A DNA stretch of 18,355 nt from Pseudomonadota bacterium (GCA_023424475.1 JAFADX010000231.1:1-18355); one strand, 5' to 3'; shown: positions 6,884 to 14,014, counted from the stretch's first letter. Program-made: numbers and translations. Notes: generated from the sequence alone by a model not told the origin.

Positions 6884-7690
6884 TCAGCCGCGCCGCACCG
6901 CCCCTGCCGCGATGGCCGCGTCGCCACCCCCGGCCGGCGGCACCAGGAAGGAGAGGTCCATGGCATAGGGGCCGTCCGGGTCGCCCGGATCGAACCGGAT
7001 GTTGACCGCCGACATCTGCCGCATCTGCGGCACCGGGTCGAAGGGCAGGGGCGGGCCTTCGAACAGGCGCTGCACCCCGCTGCGCGGGTCCTGCCAGCGG
7101 GCCTGCAGCGTCCAGCGCATGCCCTGCGGCGTCATGTCCCGCCGCAGGCCGGCCAGTGGCACCGCGAAGGTCATCATGTTGCCCCGCGGCGCGGGCGCCC
7201 CGGCGACACCCTGCGTCGCCGCGAAGCGCGACACGACCCTGCGCACCGCCAGCCCCACGCCGGTGAAGACGATCCCCATCCCGCCCAGGATCGCGGTCAC
7301 CAGCCAGCTTTCCATGAAGCCGGTCATCTGCGCCCGGGAGGGGTTGGCGGGGTCGTAGCGCACGCGCACCCGGTCGCCGACCGAACAGCAGGGCGGGTTG
7401 GAGGCGACGCCCCCCTCCGCCCGGATCTCCTTCCCGTCGGGCAGGCTGAAGACGAAGACCGGGCGATAGGTGCGCGAGGTGCGGCCGTTGCTGCGGTCGG
7501 TCTCGGCGATCATGCGGACCACCTGCCCGTCGGTCTCCACCGCGGTGCGCCGGAACGAGAGTTCCGAGCGCGCCGCGAAGCCCGCGCCGGCCAGCAGCCC
7601 GAGACCGACCAGCGTCAGGATCCACGGGATGATGCGCACGCCCCGACCCGGCCGGGCGGTGCTCCGCGTCGTCGTCATGGTGACCCGCAT
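6884..7690 (-). CDS. DUF3592 domain membrane protein
   Basis: A 268-residue protein with two membrane helices (about 20-40 and 128-149) enclosing a small beta-rich domain. That domain has the DUF3592 signatures: a GQVV strand, YRPVFVFSLPDGKEI and VGDRVRVRYDPANPSRA, followed by the second helix. The remaining C-terminal part (about 150-268) is probably cytoplasmic and has no domain I can name. The function of DUF3592 is unknown. I chose ATG 7690 because GGAGG ends 6 bases upstream. ATG 7678 is a possible internal start. A double cysteine (101-102) precedes the VGD motif. Its stop touches the stop of the convergent phosphatase, leaving no room for a terminator between them. Confidence 0.85.
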   Translation of the reverse strand: MRVTMTTTRSTARPGRGVRIIPWILTLVGLGLLAGAGFAARSELSFRRTAVETDGQVVRMIAETDRSNGRTSRTYRPVFVFSLPDGKEIRAEGGVASNPPCCSVGDRVRVRYDPANPSRAQMTGFMESWLVTAILGGMGIVFTGVGLAVRRVVSRFAATQGVAGAPAPRGNMMTFAVPLAGLRRDMTPQGMRWTLQARWQDPRSGVQRLFEGPPLPFDPVPQMRQMSAVNIRFDPGDPDGPYAMDLSFLVPPAGGGDAAIAAGAVRRG

Positions 7691-7756
7691 TTCCCGCCTC
7701 CGGCCATGGCCACGCCCCTGGCGCGCAGTCTGCCGCGACACGCGGGCCGGGGCGAG

Positions 7757-7780
7757 GGGTGCGACGAACCCGTCGCACCC
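7757..7780 (-). terminator. Candidate terminator hairpin downstream of the dehydrogenase
   Basis: GGGTGCGACG at 7757-7766 pairs perfectly with CGTCGCACCC at 7771-7780 around a 4-base loop. It lies about 95 bases downstream of the CRYL1-like stop and about 67 bases upstream of the DUF3592 start, both on the minus strand. No T-run follows on either side. It may be a Rho-assisted terminator or an RNA-stabilising hairpin. Confidence 0.4.
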
Positions 7781-7875
7781 GCGATCGGCCGGGACCCCGT
7801 TCCGGCGGCACGGAGCCGAAGGGCAGGACGGAATGGATGGCGGATCTGCCGGCGTGCCGGAACGCGCGGCCGGCG

Positions 7876-8805
7876 TCAGCCCGGCTGCGAACGCTTGTGG
7901 AGCGCCAGTGCCATCAGCCGCCGGTCCCGCCAGGCCGATCGCTCGGCGATCTTCTCCCGCGCCAGCATGGCGCGGCGCGCGGCATCCGCCCGCCCTACCG
8001 TCCCGGCGTCGTAGAGGAAGGGCGTCTGCTCCTCGGTGATCCCGCCCATCAGCGGGCCGAAGCGCGCCGCATAGTCGGCCAGCCCGCCGGGGGCGTTGAG
8101 GTCGATGGTCTCGAACGGCCCCATGAAGGACCAGCGCAGGCCAAGCCCATCCTTCACGCAGGCATCGACGTCCTCGGGGCTCATCACCCCGTCGCGCACC
8201 ATGCGGAAGGCCTCGGCGACCAGAGCGGCCTGCAGGCGGTTCAGGACGAAGCCGCGCGTCTCCTTCATCGCCGTCACCGGCACCTGGCCGACGCGCTCCA
8301 TCAGCGCGCGGGTGCGCGCGACGGCCGCCGGATCGGTCCAGGGCGCCCCGACGAGTTCGACCAGCGGCACGAGATAGGGCGGGTTCACCGGATGGGCGAC
8401 GAGGCAGCGCGCCCGCCCCGCCAAGCCCCCGGTGAAGGCCGAGGCCGGAATGCCCGAGGTCGAGGAGGCCAGCACCACATCGGGACCGGCGATCGCGTCG
8501 AGCCTCGCGAAGGTCTCGCGCTTCACCTCGACGCGCTCGGGGCCGTTCTCCTGCACATGCGCGGCGCCGGCGAGGCATTCCTCGAGCGTGCCGGCGATGC
8601 CGACCCGACCGGCGATCGTCTCGGGCGGCTCGCTCACCAGGCCGGCGGCGAAGAGGTCGGCGAGCCGTTCGCGAATGACCGTCATCGCCGCGTCCGGGGC
8701 GCCGGGCGCAGGGTCCCAGATCCGCACCGGATGCCCCGCGCGGGCGAAGACCATCGACCAGGCGCTGCCGATCAGCCCCGCGCCCACCACTGCGATACGT
8801 TCCAT
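7876..8805 (-). CDS. 3-hydroxyacyl-CoA dehydrogenase family protein, CRYL1 (lambda-crystallin)-like
   Basis: A 309-residue NAD-dependent dehydrogenase. The Rossmann motif VVGAGLIGSAW is at 6-16. ASSTSG (113-118) supplies the catalytic Ser, HPVNPPYLVPLVELV (138-152) the catalytic His138 and its partner, and FVLNRLQ (186-192) the conserved Asn. HPVNPP followed by P-L-V-E and the LNRLQ-SDGLG-like pattern are closer to CRYL1 (L-gulonate 3-dehydrogenase) than to fatty-acid FadB-type enzymes. Bacterial relatives include L-carnitine and 3-hydroxybutyryl-CoA dehydrogenases, so the substrate is open. ATG 8805 begins directly at the first beta strand. No fatty-acid or carnitine genes flank it. It is divergent from the small membrane protein gene at 8868 across 62 bases. 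Confidence 0.88.
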   Translation of the reverse strand: MERIAVVGAGLIGSAWSMVFARAGHPVRIWDPAPGAPDAAMTVIRERLADLFAAGLVSEPPETIAGRVGIAGTLEECLAGAAHVQENGPERVEVKRETFARLDAIAGPDVVLASSTSGIPASAFTGGLAGRARCLVAHPVNPPYLVPLVELVGAPWTDPAAVARTRALMERVGQVPVTAMKETRGFVLNRLQAALVAEAFRMVRDGVMSPEDVDACVKDGLGLRWSFMGPFETIDLNAPGGLADYAARFGPLMGGITEEQTPFLYDAGTVGRADAARRAMLAREKIAERSAWRDRRLMALALHKRSQPG

Positions 8806-8867
8806 GGCCACCGCCCTTTCCTCGGGCCCGCTTGATCGGCCGGCCTTCGTGGGCGATCTAAGTCCGC

Positions 8868-9029
8868 GTGAGCGATCCAGGCAACGCAGGCGCCCCCGTC
8901 GCGCCACCGACCGCACCGCCGCCGCTGGGGACCCGCGTGATCGGCTTCTTCCTGCTGGGCGGCACGATGTGGATCGCCGGGCTGCTGGCGCTGTTCCGCG
9001 CCGTGATGGCGGTGGTGCCCACGCCATGA
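8868..9029 (+). CDS. Small (53-residue) single-helix membrane protein
   Basis: A GTG-initiated frame preceded in phase by a TAA at 8859-8861, so 8868 is the first usable start. The N-terminal third is Pro/Ala-rich. Residues 24-50 then contain one hydrophobic helix (RVIGFFLLGGTMWIAGLLAL) followed by FRAVMAVVPTP. The stop overlaps the next start (ATGA at 9026-9029), which supports translation and cotranscription with the XpaC-like gene. There is no clear Shine-Dalgarno sequence. I recognise no family. Coupling suggests it works with the neighbouring membrane protein. Confidence 0.6.
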   Translation: MSDPGNAGAPVAPPTAPPPLGTRVIGFFLLGGTMWIAGLLALFRAVMAVVPTP

Positions 9030-9742
9030 TCTCCGCCTTCTGGCGACGCTGGCTGCTGCCCTTCACCGTCCTGCCGCTGCTGCCCGCGACCCTTTTCAAC
9101 CTCTTCGCGGGGCGGGAGGTCGCACTGCTCGGCTGCCTGCTCGGCATCTTCCTGCCGATGCTCGCGACCTGGCTGATGCGGCGCGGGCGGAAGGGCGATG
9201 CCGGGCGTGCCGCCCTGGCGATGGGTGCGGCGGCCGCGATCGTCGCAGCCCTCGGCGCCGGCGCGGGGCCGGTCGCCGCGCTGATCCTCGGCCTCGCGGC
9301 CTGGGGCGGGACGACGCTGCTCTATGCCGAGATCGCCGAGGCACCGCCGCCGCCGGAGCCCCCCGCGCCCGCGGGCCCGCGACCGCTGGATGATGCGCGC
9401 GCCCGGCTCGCTCGGATCGGGGACATCGCCGTGGGGTTCCCGCGCCTGCGCCTGCTTCCGGTGGCCGCCGCGATCGCCGCCGTCCTCGACGAGTTCGAGC
9501 GGCGTCCGGAACGGCTCGAGGAGGCGCGGCGTTTCCTCGCGGTGAACCTCGACGGCCTCGAGCGCATCGCCGCGCGCCTCGCCGCAGGCGCCGAGCCGCC
9601 GCCCGGGCTGCCCGTGCTGCTCGCGGAAATGGAACGGGCCGCGGTCGATCTCCGCACCCGCCTGCGGGAAGAGGAAAGCGCCGCCCTGGCGGTGCAGGTG
9701 AAGGTCCTCGGCGACCGGCTGCGCGGCGCCGGCTACGGCTGA
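9026..9742 (+). CDS. Membrane protein resembling XpaC (5-bromo-4-chloroindolyl phosphate hydrolysis family)
   Basis: A 238-residue protein. The first 100 residues hold about four hydrophobic helices (8-27, 31-49, 61-80 and 83-100). A Pro-rich linker follows (108-122), and then a helical cytoplasmic domain with LDEFERRPERLEEARRFLAV, LDGLERIAARLAAG and LLAEMERAAVDLRTRL. This pattern of membrane hairpins plus an alpha-helical domain resembles the XpaC family, usually found beside TelA (toxic anion resistance). The assignment rests on architecture and on the spacing of the helical segments, so it is moderate. No TelA gene follows here. The start overlaps the upstream small gene. Confidence 0.55.
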   Translation: MISAFWRRWLLPFTVLPLLPATLFNLFAGREVALLGCLLGIFLPMLATWLMRRGRKGDAGRAALAMGAAAAIVAALGAGAGPVAALILGLAAWGGTTLLYAEIAEAPPPPEPPAPAGPRPLDDARARLARIGDIAVGFPRLRLLPVAAAIAAVLDEFERRPERLEEARRFLAVNLDGLERIAARLAAGAEPPPGLPVLLAEMERAAVDLRTRLREEESAALAVQVKVLGDRLRGAGYG

Positions 9743-9762
9743 GGGCGCGCTCGATACAGGTC

Positions 9763-9792
9763 ATGACGGTTGCGACAGGAATGGGCTAGAAA
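9763..9792 (+). promoter_or_regulatory. Candidate sigma70-type promoter for the lipoprotein gene
   Basis: ATGACG at 9763-9768 (4/6 to TTGACA) and TAGAAA at 9787-9792 (4/6 to TATAAT) are 18 bases apart, about 30 bases before the lipoprotein ATG. This 80-base gap is less GC-rich than its surroundings. It was assigned by motif only. Confidence 0.35.
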
Positions 9793-9822
9793 GCAAACCT
9801 CTTGATGTCCCGGGAGGGTGCC

Positions 9823-10362
9823 ATGCTGCGTCGTTCGGTCCTGCTGTCTGCGCTCGCCGCGGCGGCCTGCACATCCTCGGCGCCGCCGCCGACCATGCCC
9901 GCGACGGCCGGAGGGCCGGCGGTCACGAGCGATCCGATCACCACCGCGCGGCTGGGTGCGAGCGAGTTCTTCCGTTCGCCTCAGGCGGGGCAGCCGGCCG
10001 CGGCGGCGCGGGCCATCGCCGATATCGAGTTCCTCGCCGACCGCGTGCCCTCGGACCCGTTGTGGCAGACCGCGCGCGCGAGTGCGCTGACGGGCCTTGC
10101 CCAGTCCCGCGACGAGGCGCGCCGCGCCCTCGGCATACCGGCCCGGGCGAGCGGCCAGGCCGTGATCGACGGGCTCACCTCCGCCGCCACCGCGCTCGAG
10201 GCGAACGACCGTGCGGCCGTGGCGCGCGCGCTGCCGCGGAACGTCTTCACCGCGGGGCCCGAGCAGACGGTCCGGCGCCTTTCCGCCCCGCCGCGCGTGC
10301 CAAGCGCGACCGGGGCGCTTGCCGCCCTGTCCCTGGGTCCGGGTCCGAGCGGGGGACGCTGA
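9823..10362 (+). CDS. Probable lipoprotein, first of a tandem pair
   Basis: A 179-residue protein with a short signal (MLRRSVLLSALAAAAC) ending at Cys16, compatible with lipidation although the -3 residue is Ala. A Pro/Thr-rich linker follows, then a mostly helical domain. Its markers are SEFFRSPQAGQPAAAARAI, LADRVPSDPLWQT, VIDGLTSAATALEANDRAAVARALP and LSAPPRVPSA. I recognise no family. A strong Shine-Dalgarno sequence (GGGAGGG, 9812-9818) sets the start. The next gene encodes a close paralogue with the same blocks in the same order. The protein is probably anchored in the cell envelope. Confidence 0.8.
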   Translation: MLRRSVLLSALAAAACTSSAPPPTMPATAGGPAVTSDPITTARLGASEFFRSPQAGQPAAAARAIADIEFLADRVPSDPLWQTARASALTGLAQSRDEARRALGIPARASGQAVIDGLTSAATALEANDRAAVARALPRNVFTAGPEQTVRRLSAPPRVPSATGALAALSLGPGPSGGR

Positions 10363-10368
10363 TCTCCC

Positions 10369-10400
10369 CGGCGGCCGGCGGCGTGCGTCGCCGGCCGCCG
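10369..10400 (+). promoter_or_regulatory. Perfect 12-bp hairpin between the tandem lipoprotein genes
   Basis: CGGCGGCCGGCG at 10369-10380 pairs with CGCCGGCCGCCG at 10389-10400, leaving an 8-base loop GCGTGCGT. It starts 7 bases after the first stop and ends 4 bases before the Shine-Dalgarno sequence of the second gene. Only TTCC follows, so termination would be weak or factor-dependent. It could tune the ratio of the two paralogues. Confidence 0.5.
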
Positions 10401-10419
10401 TTCCAGGAAGGAAATCCGC

Positions 10420-10971
10420 GTGCGCCCACATATTCCCGCCATGATGCTCCTGATGGCCATGGGGGCCTGCGGACCCGTCGTGCCGCCTGCGACCCTGCCG
10501 CCGGGGTTGGGGCCGGGCCAGGCCTTCGTCACCCGCGACCCGGTGGTCGTGGTGGCGCAGCAGGTCTCGGAATTCTTCCGTGCGCCGCGGGCCGGCCAGC
10601 CCGCCGCGGCGGCGCGTGCCGTCGCCAGGCTGGAATGGCTCGCCGATACGGTGCCGGGCGATCCTGTCTGGCAGACCGTCGGCGGCACCACGACGGCCGC
10701 GCTCGGCTCGGCACGGTGGGAGGCGCGGACCGCTCTCGGCGTTTCCACGCGGACGCCGGCACAGCCCGTGATCGACGGCCTCGCGGCCGCGGCGCAGGCG
10801 ATCGATGCGAACGACCGGGCCGCCCTGGCGCAAGCCCTGCCGCGGTCGGTCTTCCCGCTCGGCCCCGAGGCGACCGTCCAGCGGCTCTCCGCGCCGCCCG
10901 CGGTGCCGAGCGCCATGCTGGCCACGGCGGGCCCTGCGCTCGGGCGCCGGCCGACGCCCCGGATGCGGTGA
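10420..10971 (+). CDS. Probable lipoprotein, second of a tandem pair
   Basis: A 183-residue paralogue of the gene just upstream. It shares the blocks SEFFRAPRAGQPAAAARAV, LADTVPGDPVWQT, VIDGLAAAAQAIDANDRAALAQALP and LSAPPAVPSA. By eye about half the residues match over 150 positions, so the duplication is old. A GTG start is chosen: AGGAAGG (10405-10411) lies 8 bases upstream, and the ATG codons at 10441-10446 would be less well placed. The signal is short, ending near Cys17 (MGAC), and the lipobox is non-canonical. Function is unknown. Both copies lack charged catalytic clusters, which suggests a structural or binding role. Confidence 0.78.
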   Translation: MRPHIPAMMLLMAMGACGPVVPPATLPPGLGPGQAFVTRDPVVVVAQQVSEFFRAPRAGQPAAAARAVARLEWLADTVPGDPVWQTVGGTTTAALGSARWEARTALGVSTRTPAQPVIDGLAAAAQAIDANDRAALAQALPRSVFPLGPEATVQRLSAPPAVPSAMLATAGPALGRRPTPRMR

Positions 10972-11040
10972 CGCCGGGTTGCCCGCGCAGCCGCCGGGAG
11001 CCGACACGATCCCGCCCGATTGGCTGGGCATGCTGGCAGG

Positions 11041-11298
11041 ATGAGACGGATCCTCGCATTGCCGCTGCTCTCGACGGCCCTTGCCGGCTGCGTCGTCGTG
11101 CAGCCGGTCGCCGTGCCGCTGCCCCCGGTGCCGGTCTGCGAGGATCCGGCGATGGGCGCGGCCTATGGCGCCGCCATCGGGGCAGGGGTGGGCGCGATCG
11201 CCGGTTCCACCCAGGCCGATGCCGGTCGTGGCGCGCTGCTCGGTGCGGGGGTCGGTGCCGTGGCTGGCGCCGCGCTCGCGGCGCAGCCCTGCGAGTGA
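11041..11298 (+). CDS. Small glycine-zipper lipoprotein
   Basis: An 85-residue protein with a classical lipoprotein signal ending LAGC (Cys17). A Pro/Val-rich spacer follows, and then two near-identical Gly-zipper repeats, GAAIGAGVGAIAG (43-55) and GALLGAGVGAVAG (64-76). These repeats, separated by a polar turn, are typical of small outer-membrane glycine-zipper proteins (SlyB/Pcp/YMGG-like), where the two halves form a membrane-embedded hairpin. Cys33 and Cys84 could form a disulfide. The start ATG is very close to GGCAGG, so ribosome binding is not ideal. A TTG at 11020 would extend it by 7 residues. Confidence 0.78.
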   Translation: MRRILALPLLSTALAGCVVVQPVAVPLPPVPVCEDPAMGAAYGAAIGAGVGAIAGSTQADAGRGALLGAGVGAVAGAALAAQPCE

Positions 11299-11437
11299 TG
11301 CCGAGCGGACGAAGGTCCGGCCCGCGGCCCGGAGGACCGAAGCCAAGGCAACGGGTCGCGGATGCGGCCCGCCCGGCGCGTGTGGGGCCCGGAAACTCTC
11401 GGGCGCCTGGTATGAGTGCCCCCGGCACCGTGGCGCG

Positions 11438-12229
11438 ATGCGCCGCATGATCACCTATCTCGGGGCGGCGGCGGTCCTGCCGGTGGCCTTCGTGGCCCTG
11501 CTCTGGCTGCGGCAGGAACGCATGATCTTCCTGCCGGACACCGCGCCCATCACCGCCATGCCGGGCTGGAACCGGGAAACGCTGCGTACGCCGGATGGCA
11601 TCGATCTCGCCTTCCTCGTCGCGGAGGGGGCGGCAGGGCATCCGGTCATCCTCCATTTCCACGGCAATGGCGGCAGCGTGCAGGACCGCCTGGGCCTCGG
11701 CGCCATTCTGAGCCGCGCAGGCCATGGCGTTGTTCTTGCGGAATACCGGGGCTATGGCGGCAATGCCGGCAGCCCCGGGGAGGCTGCCTTCGCCGCCGAT
11801 GCGGTCGCCTATCTCCGCTGGGTGCAGGCGCGGTTTCCGGGCCGCGCCGTGGTCCTCTGGGGCGAGAGCCTCGGCACCGCCGTCGTCACCGGCCTGGCCG
11901 AGGACCGCACGGACATCGCGGCGGTGATCCTCGAAAGCCCCTTCACCTCGGTCGCCGATCTCGCGCGCTCGCTCTATCCGATGCTGCCGGTCGCCCGGCT
12001 GCTGCGCCACCCCTTCGAGAGCCTCGGCCGGATGCCCGGCATCAGGGCACCCGTGCTGGTCGTGGCCAGCGAGGCGGACCGCATCACCCCGGCCGCGCAT
12101 GCCCGGCGGATGGCCGAGGCGGCACCGGACGCGGAGCTGGTGCTGCTGCGCGGCGGAGCCCATCCCGCCGTGCTGAACGATGCGGATGGGGAGGGGCTCA
12201 GGGCGGTCCTCCGCTTCCTCGCGCGGTGA
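11438..12229 (+). CDS. Alpha/beta hydrolase with N-terminal membrane anchor (ABHD13/BEM46-like)
   Basis: A 263-residue serine hydrolase. Residues 5-24 form one membrane helix. The fold motifs are oxyanion HFHGNGG (73-79), YRGYGG (103-108), nucleophile GESLG with Ser144, acid Asp214 in SEADRIT and His242 in GGAHP. All three catalytic residues are therefore present. The order and the HGNGG box match the ABHD13/BEM46 group, whose bacterial members have poorly known substrates (esters, possibly lipids or thioesters). Start ATG 11438 is used. ATG 11447 is also possible, and a 12-codon frame (11412-11450) ends in an ATGA overlap with that second ATG. The 139 bases upstream hold GC-rich dyads but no clear promoter. 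Confidence 0.88.
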   Translation: MRRMITYLGAAAVLPVAFVALLWLRQERMIFLPDTAPITAMPGWNRETLRTPDGIDLAFLVAEGAAGHPVILHFHGNGGSVQDRLGLGAILSRAGHGVVLAEYRGYGGNAGSPGEAAFAADAVAYLRWVQARFPGRAVVLWGESLGTAVVTGLAEDRTDIAAVILESPFTSVADLARSLYPMLPVARLLRHPFESLGRMPGIRAPVLVVASEADRITPAAHARRMAEAAPDAELVLLRGGAHPAVLNDADGEGLRAVLRFLAR

Positions 12230-12325
12230 CCCTTGCGTTTGGCCTCTGCGGGACGGAGTGGCGGGCGGTTGCCTCCCTGCCGAGCGGATGCCCCGGCCGT
12301 GCAGCCGGTCGCTGCGCATGCCGCC

Positions 12326-12354
12326 TTGACCGTATCATGCGCGCTTGGTCGGAT
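12326..12354 (+). promoter_or_regulatory. Candidate promoter for the alcohol dehydrogenase
   Basis: TTGACC (12326-12331; 5/6 to the -35 consensus) is followed after 17 bases by TCGGAT (12349-12354; 3/6 to -10). The ATG lies 34 bases downstream. It is a motif match only, in the otherwise featureless 159-base gap 12230-12388. Confidence 0.35.
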
Positions 12355-12388
12355 GCGGCCTGAAGCCAGATCCATCGGAGGAACCGCC

Positions 12389-13453
12389 ATGCGCGCCTGG
12401 GCCGTCGTCGAAACCGGCAAGCCGCTTCAGGAACTCGAACTGCCGACGCCCGAGCCCACCGGCAAGCAGGTCCTGCTCGAGATCACCCATGCCGGTGTCT
12501 GCCATTCCGACCTGCACATCTGGGAAGGCGAGTACGACCTCGGCTCGCGCGGCAAGATGCGCCTGACGGATCGCGGCGTGGTGCTGCCGCTCGCCATGGG
12601 GCACGAGATCGTCGGCAAGGTGGTGAAGTGGGGCCCGGAGGCCAATGGCACCGGCCTCAAGGTCGGTGACCACATGATCGTCTTCCCCTGGGTCGGCTGC
12701 GGCAAATGTGCCGAATGCCTCGCGGACGAGGACAACATGTGCCGGGTCAAGCCGGCCTCCCTCGGCGTCTACCAGAACGGCGGCTACGCGACGCATGTGG
12801 TCGCGCCGGAGCCGCGCCACCTGGTGCCGCTGGGCAACCTCGATCCGTCGCTCGCGGCGACCTATGCGTGCTCGGGCATCACGGTGTTCAGCGCCATCAA
12901 CAAGGTGATGCCGATGCCGCCGGACGACCCGATCGTGCTGGTCGGCGCCGGCGGCCTCGGGCTGAACGCGATCGCCGTGCTGAAGGCGAAGGGTCATCGC
13001 CGCATCGTCGTGGTCGACGTGGCACAGTCGAAGCTCGACGCGGCGAGGAAGGAGGGCGCGACCGACACCGTGCTCGCCGACGGCCCGGACACCGCGAAGA
13101 AGATCGTCGAGGCCGCGGGCGGCCCGGTCGGCGCGATCGTGGACCTGGTGAACGGCACCGATACCTCCCGCTTTGCCTTCGATGCGCTGCGCAAGGGCGG
13201 CAAGCTGGTGCAGGTCGGGCTCTTCGGCGGCGAGATGAACATCCCGCTGCCGCTGATGCCGATCCGTGCCCTGACCGTGCAGGGTTCCTACGTCGGCAAC
13301 GTGAAGGAACTGCGGGAACTGGTCTCGATCGCCCAGTCAGGCAAGCTGCCTGCGATCCCGATCACCAACATGCCGCTGAACCAGGCCGATGCCGCGCTGA
13401 ACCGGCTGAAGGACGGCAAGGTGGTCGGCCGCATCGTGCTGACCGCGGCCTGA
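12389..13453 (+). CDS. Zinc-dependent alcohol dehydrogenase (medium-chain, MDR)
   Basis: A 354-residue NAD-dependent MDR enzyme oxidising an alcohol or reducing an aldehyde in the cytoplasm. Catalytic-zinc ligands are Cys38 (GVCHSD), His72 with Glu73 (GHE) and Cys161 (YACSG). Structural-zinc cysteines are 104, 107, 110 and 118. The nucleotide site GAGGLG is at 186-191, and Asp210 at the end of the second strand favours NAD over NADP. The extra segment DLGSRGKMRLTDRGVVLPL between the first two zinc ligands marks a subgroup. The Shine-Dalgarno sequence GGAGGA (12377-12382) sets the start 6 bases later. The gene appears monocistronic, flanked by a candidate promoter and a terminator. The substrate cannot be read from the sequence. 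Confidence 0.92.
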   Translation: MRAWAVVETGKPLQELELPTPEPTGKQVLLEITHAGVCHSDLHIWEGEYDLGSRGKMRLTDRGVVLPLAMGHEIVGKVVKWGPEANGTGLKVGDHMIVFPWVGCGKCAECLADEDNMCRVKPASLGVYQNGGYATHVVAPEPRHLVPLGNLDPSLAATYACSGITVFSAINKVMPMPPDDPIVLVGAGGLGLNAIAVLKAKGHRRIVVVDVAQSKLDAARKEGATDTVLADGPDTAKKIVEAAGGPVGAIVDLVNGTDTSRFAFDALRKGGKLVQVGLFGGEMNIPLPLMPIRALTVQGSYVGNVKELRELVSIAQSGKLPAIPITNMPLNQADAALNRLKDGKVVGRIVLTAA

Positions 13454-13481
13454 CGCGGTTCGCCCACGGGGCTGTTGCGGG

Positions 13482-13503
13482 ACGGGGGGCTGCGGCCCCC
13501 CGT
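13482..13503. terminator. Bidirectional terminator between alcohol dehydrogenase and cupin genes
   Basis: ACGGGGGGC (13482-13490) pairs with GCCCCCCGT (13495-13503) around TGCG. It sits in the 57-base gap between two convergent stops. A short T-containing stretch (TGCCGTTT) follows on the plus strand only. Confidence 0.6.
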
Positions 13504-13510
13504 TGCCGTT

Positions 13511-14014
13511 TCAGCGGAGCGGATAGGCGTGGCCGGTGACCGGATCGCCCGGCGGGTCGGGCGTCGCGGCGACGGCATGCAGCGCGCGCGGGCGCTCCCC
13601 GGCGGCGCCGTGCAACTGGTCCGGGGGCGCGGCGCCGGCGGGGTAGGCGCCCACCACCAGCAGGTCGTCGCTGGCACCAAGGTTGCGATGCCCGGTCCCG
13701 GCCGGCAGCACCACCACGTCGCCCGCCGCGAGTTCAAGCGTGATGCCGCCATCGCCGCCAAGCATCACCCGCACCTCGCCGGCGACGATCGCGAGCGCCT
13801 CGTGCGCATTGGAATGGTAGTGGTGCCAGCCATGGATGCCGTTCCGCCAGGCGGGGCGCCAGCCATGGCCGTGGAACAGCGTCTCGGCCGCTTCCGGCGC
13901 GCCGGGCGGGACCACGCCCCGGTGCAGCAGCACCGGCAGGCGCGGATTGTTCGGGATGGTCTCGCCCGCGGGCAGGAACAGCAGTTCCGCTCCGTCCGGC
14001 CTGTGCTCGTGCAT
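13511..14014 (-). CDS. YjlB-like cupin protein
   Basis: A 167-residue single-domain cupin. The N-terminal segment GETIPNNPRLPVLLHRG, WRNGIHGWHHYHSNAHEAL and GAYPAG are typical of the YjlB group. Metal ligands of cupin motif 1 are His65, His67 and Glu72 or His71 (HYHSNAHE), and motif 2 supplies His109 (PAGTGH). The family function is unknown, but a metal-binding dioxygenase or isomerase type is plausible. The ATG at 14014 is preceded on its strand by GGGGGCGAAG. Longer in-frame upstream sequence is not family-like. It has a convergent neighbour sharing a terminator, and upstream lies the CHAP gene terminator, so it is probably transcribed alone. Confidence 0.88.
   Translation of the reverse strand: MHEHRPDGAELLFLPAGETIPNNPRLPVLLHRGVVPPGAPEAAETLFHGHGWRPAWRNGIHGWHHYHSNAHEALAIVAGEVRVMLGGDGGITLELAAGDVVVLPAGTGHRNLGASDDLLVVGAYPAGAAPPDQLHGAAGERPRALHAVAATPDPPGDPVTGHAYPLR

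Noticed and set aside
7691..8578. Upstream extension of the DUF3592 frame over the dehydrogenase
   Set aside because: GGAGG before ATG 7690 marks the true start, and the extension is a shadow of the CRYL1-like gene.
11412..11450. 12-codon frame ending in an ATGA overlap with ATG 11447 of the hydrolase
   Set aside because: It has no ribosome binding site, does not overlap an upstream stop, and ATG 11438 is equally good. It is too short to claim as a gene.
10529..12319. 596-codon minus-strand frame across lipoprotein and hydrolase genes
   Set aside because: It covers three plus-strand genes with signal peptides and catalytic motifs, and its own translation has no recognisable domain.
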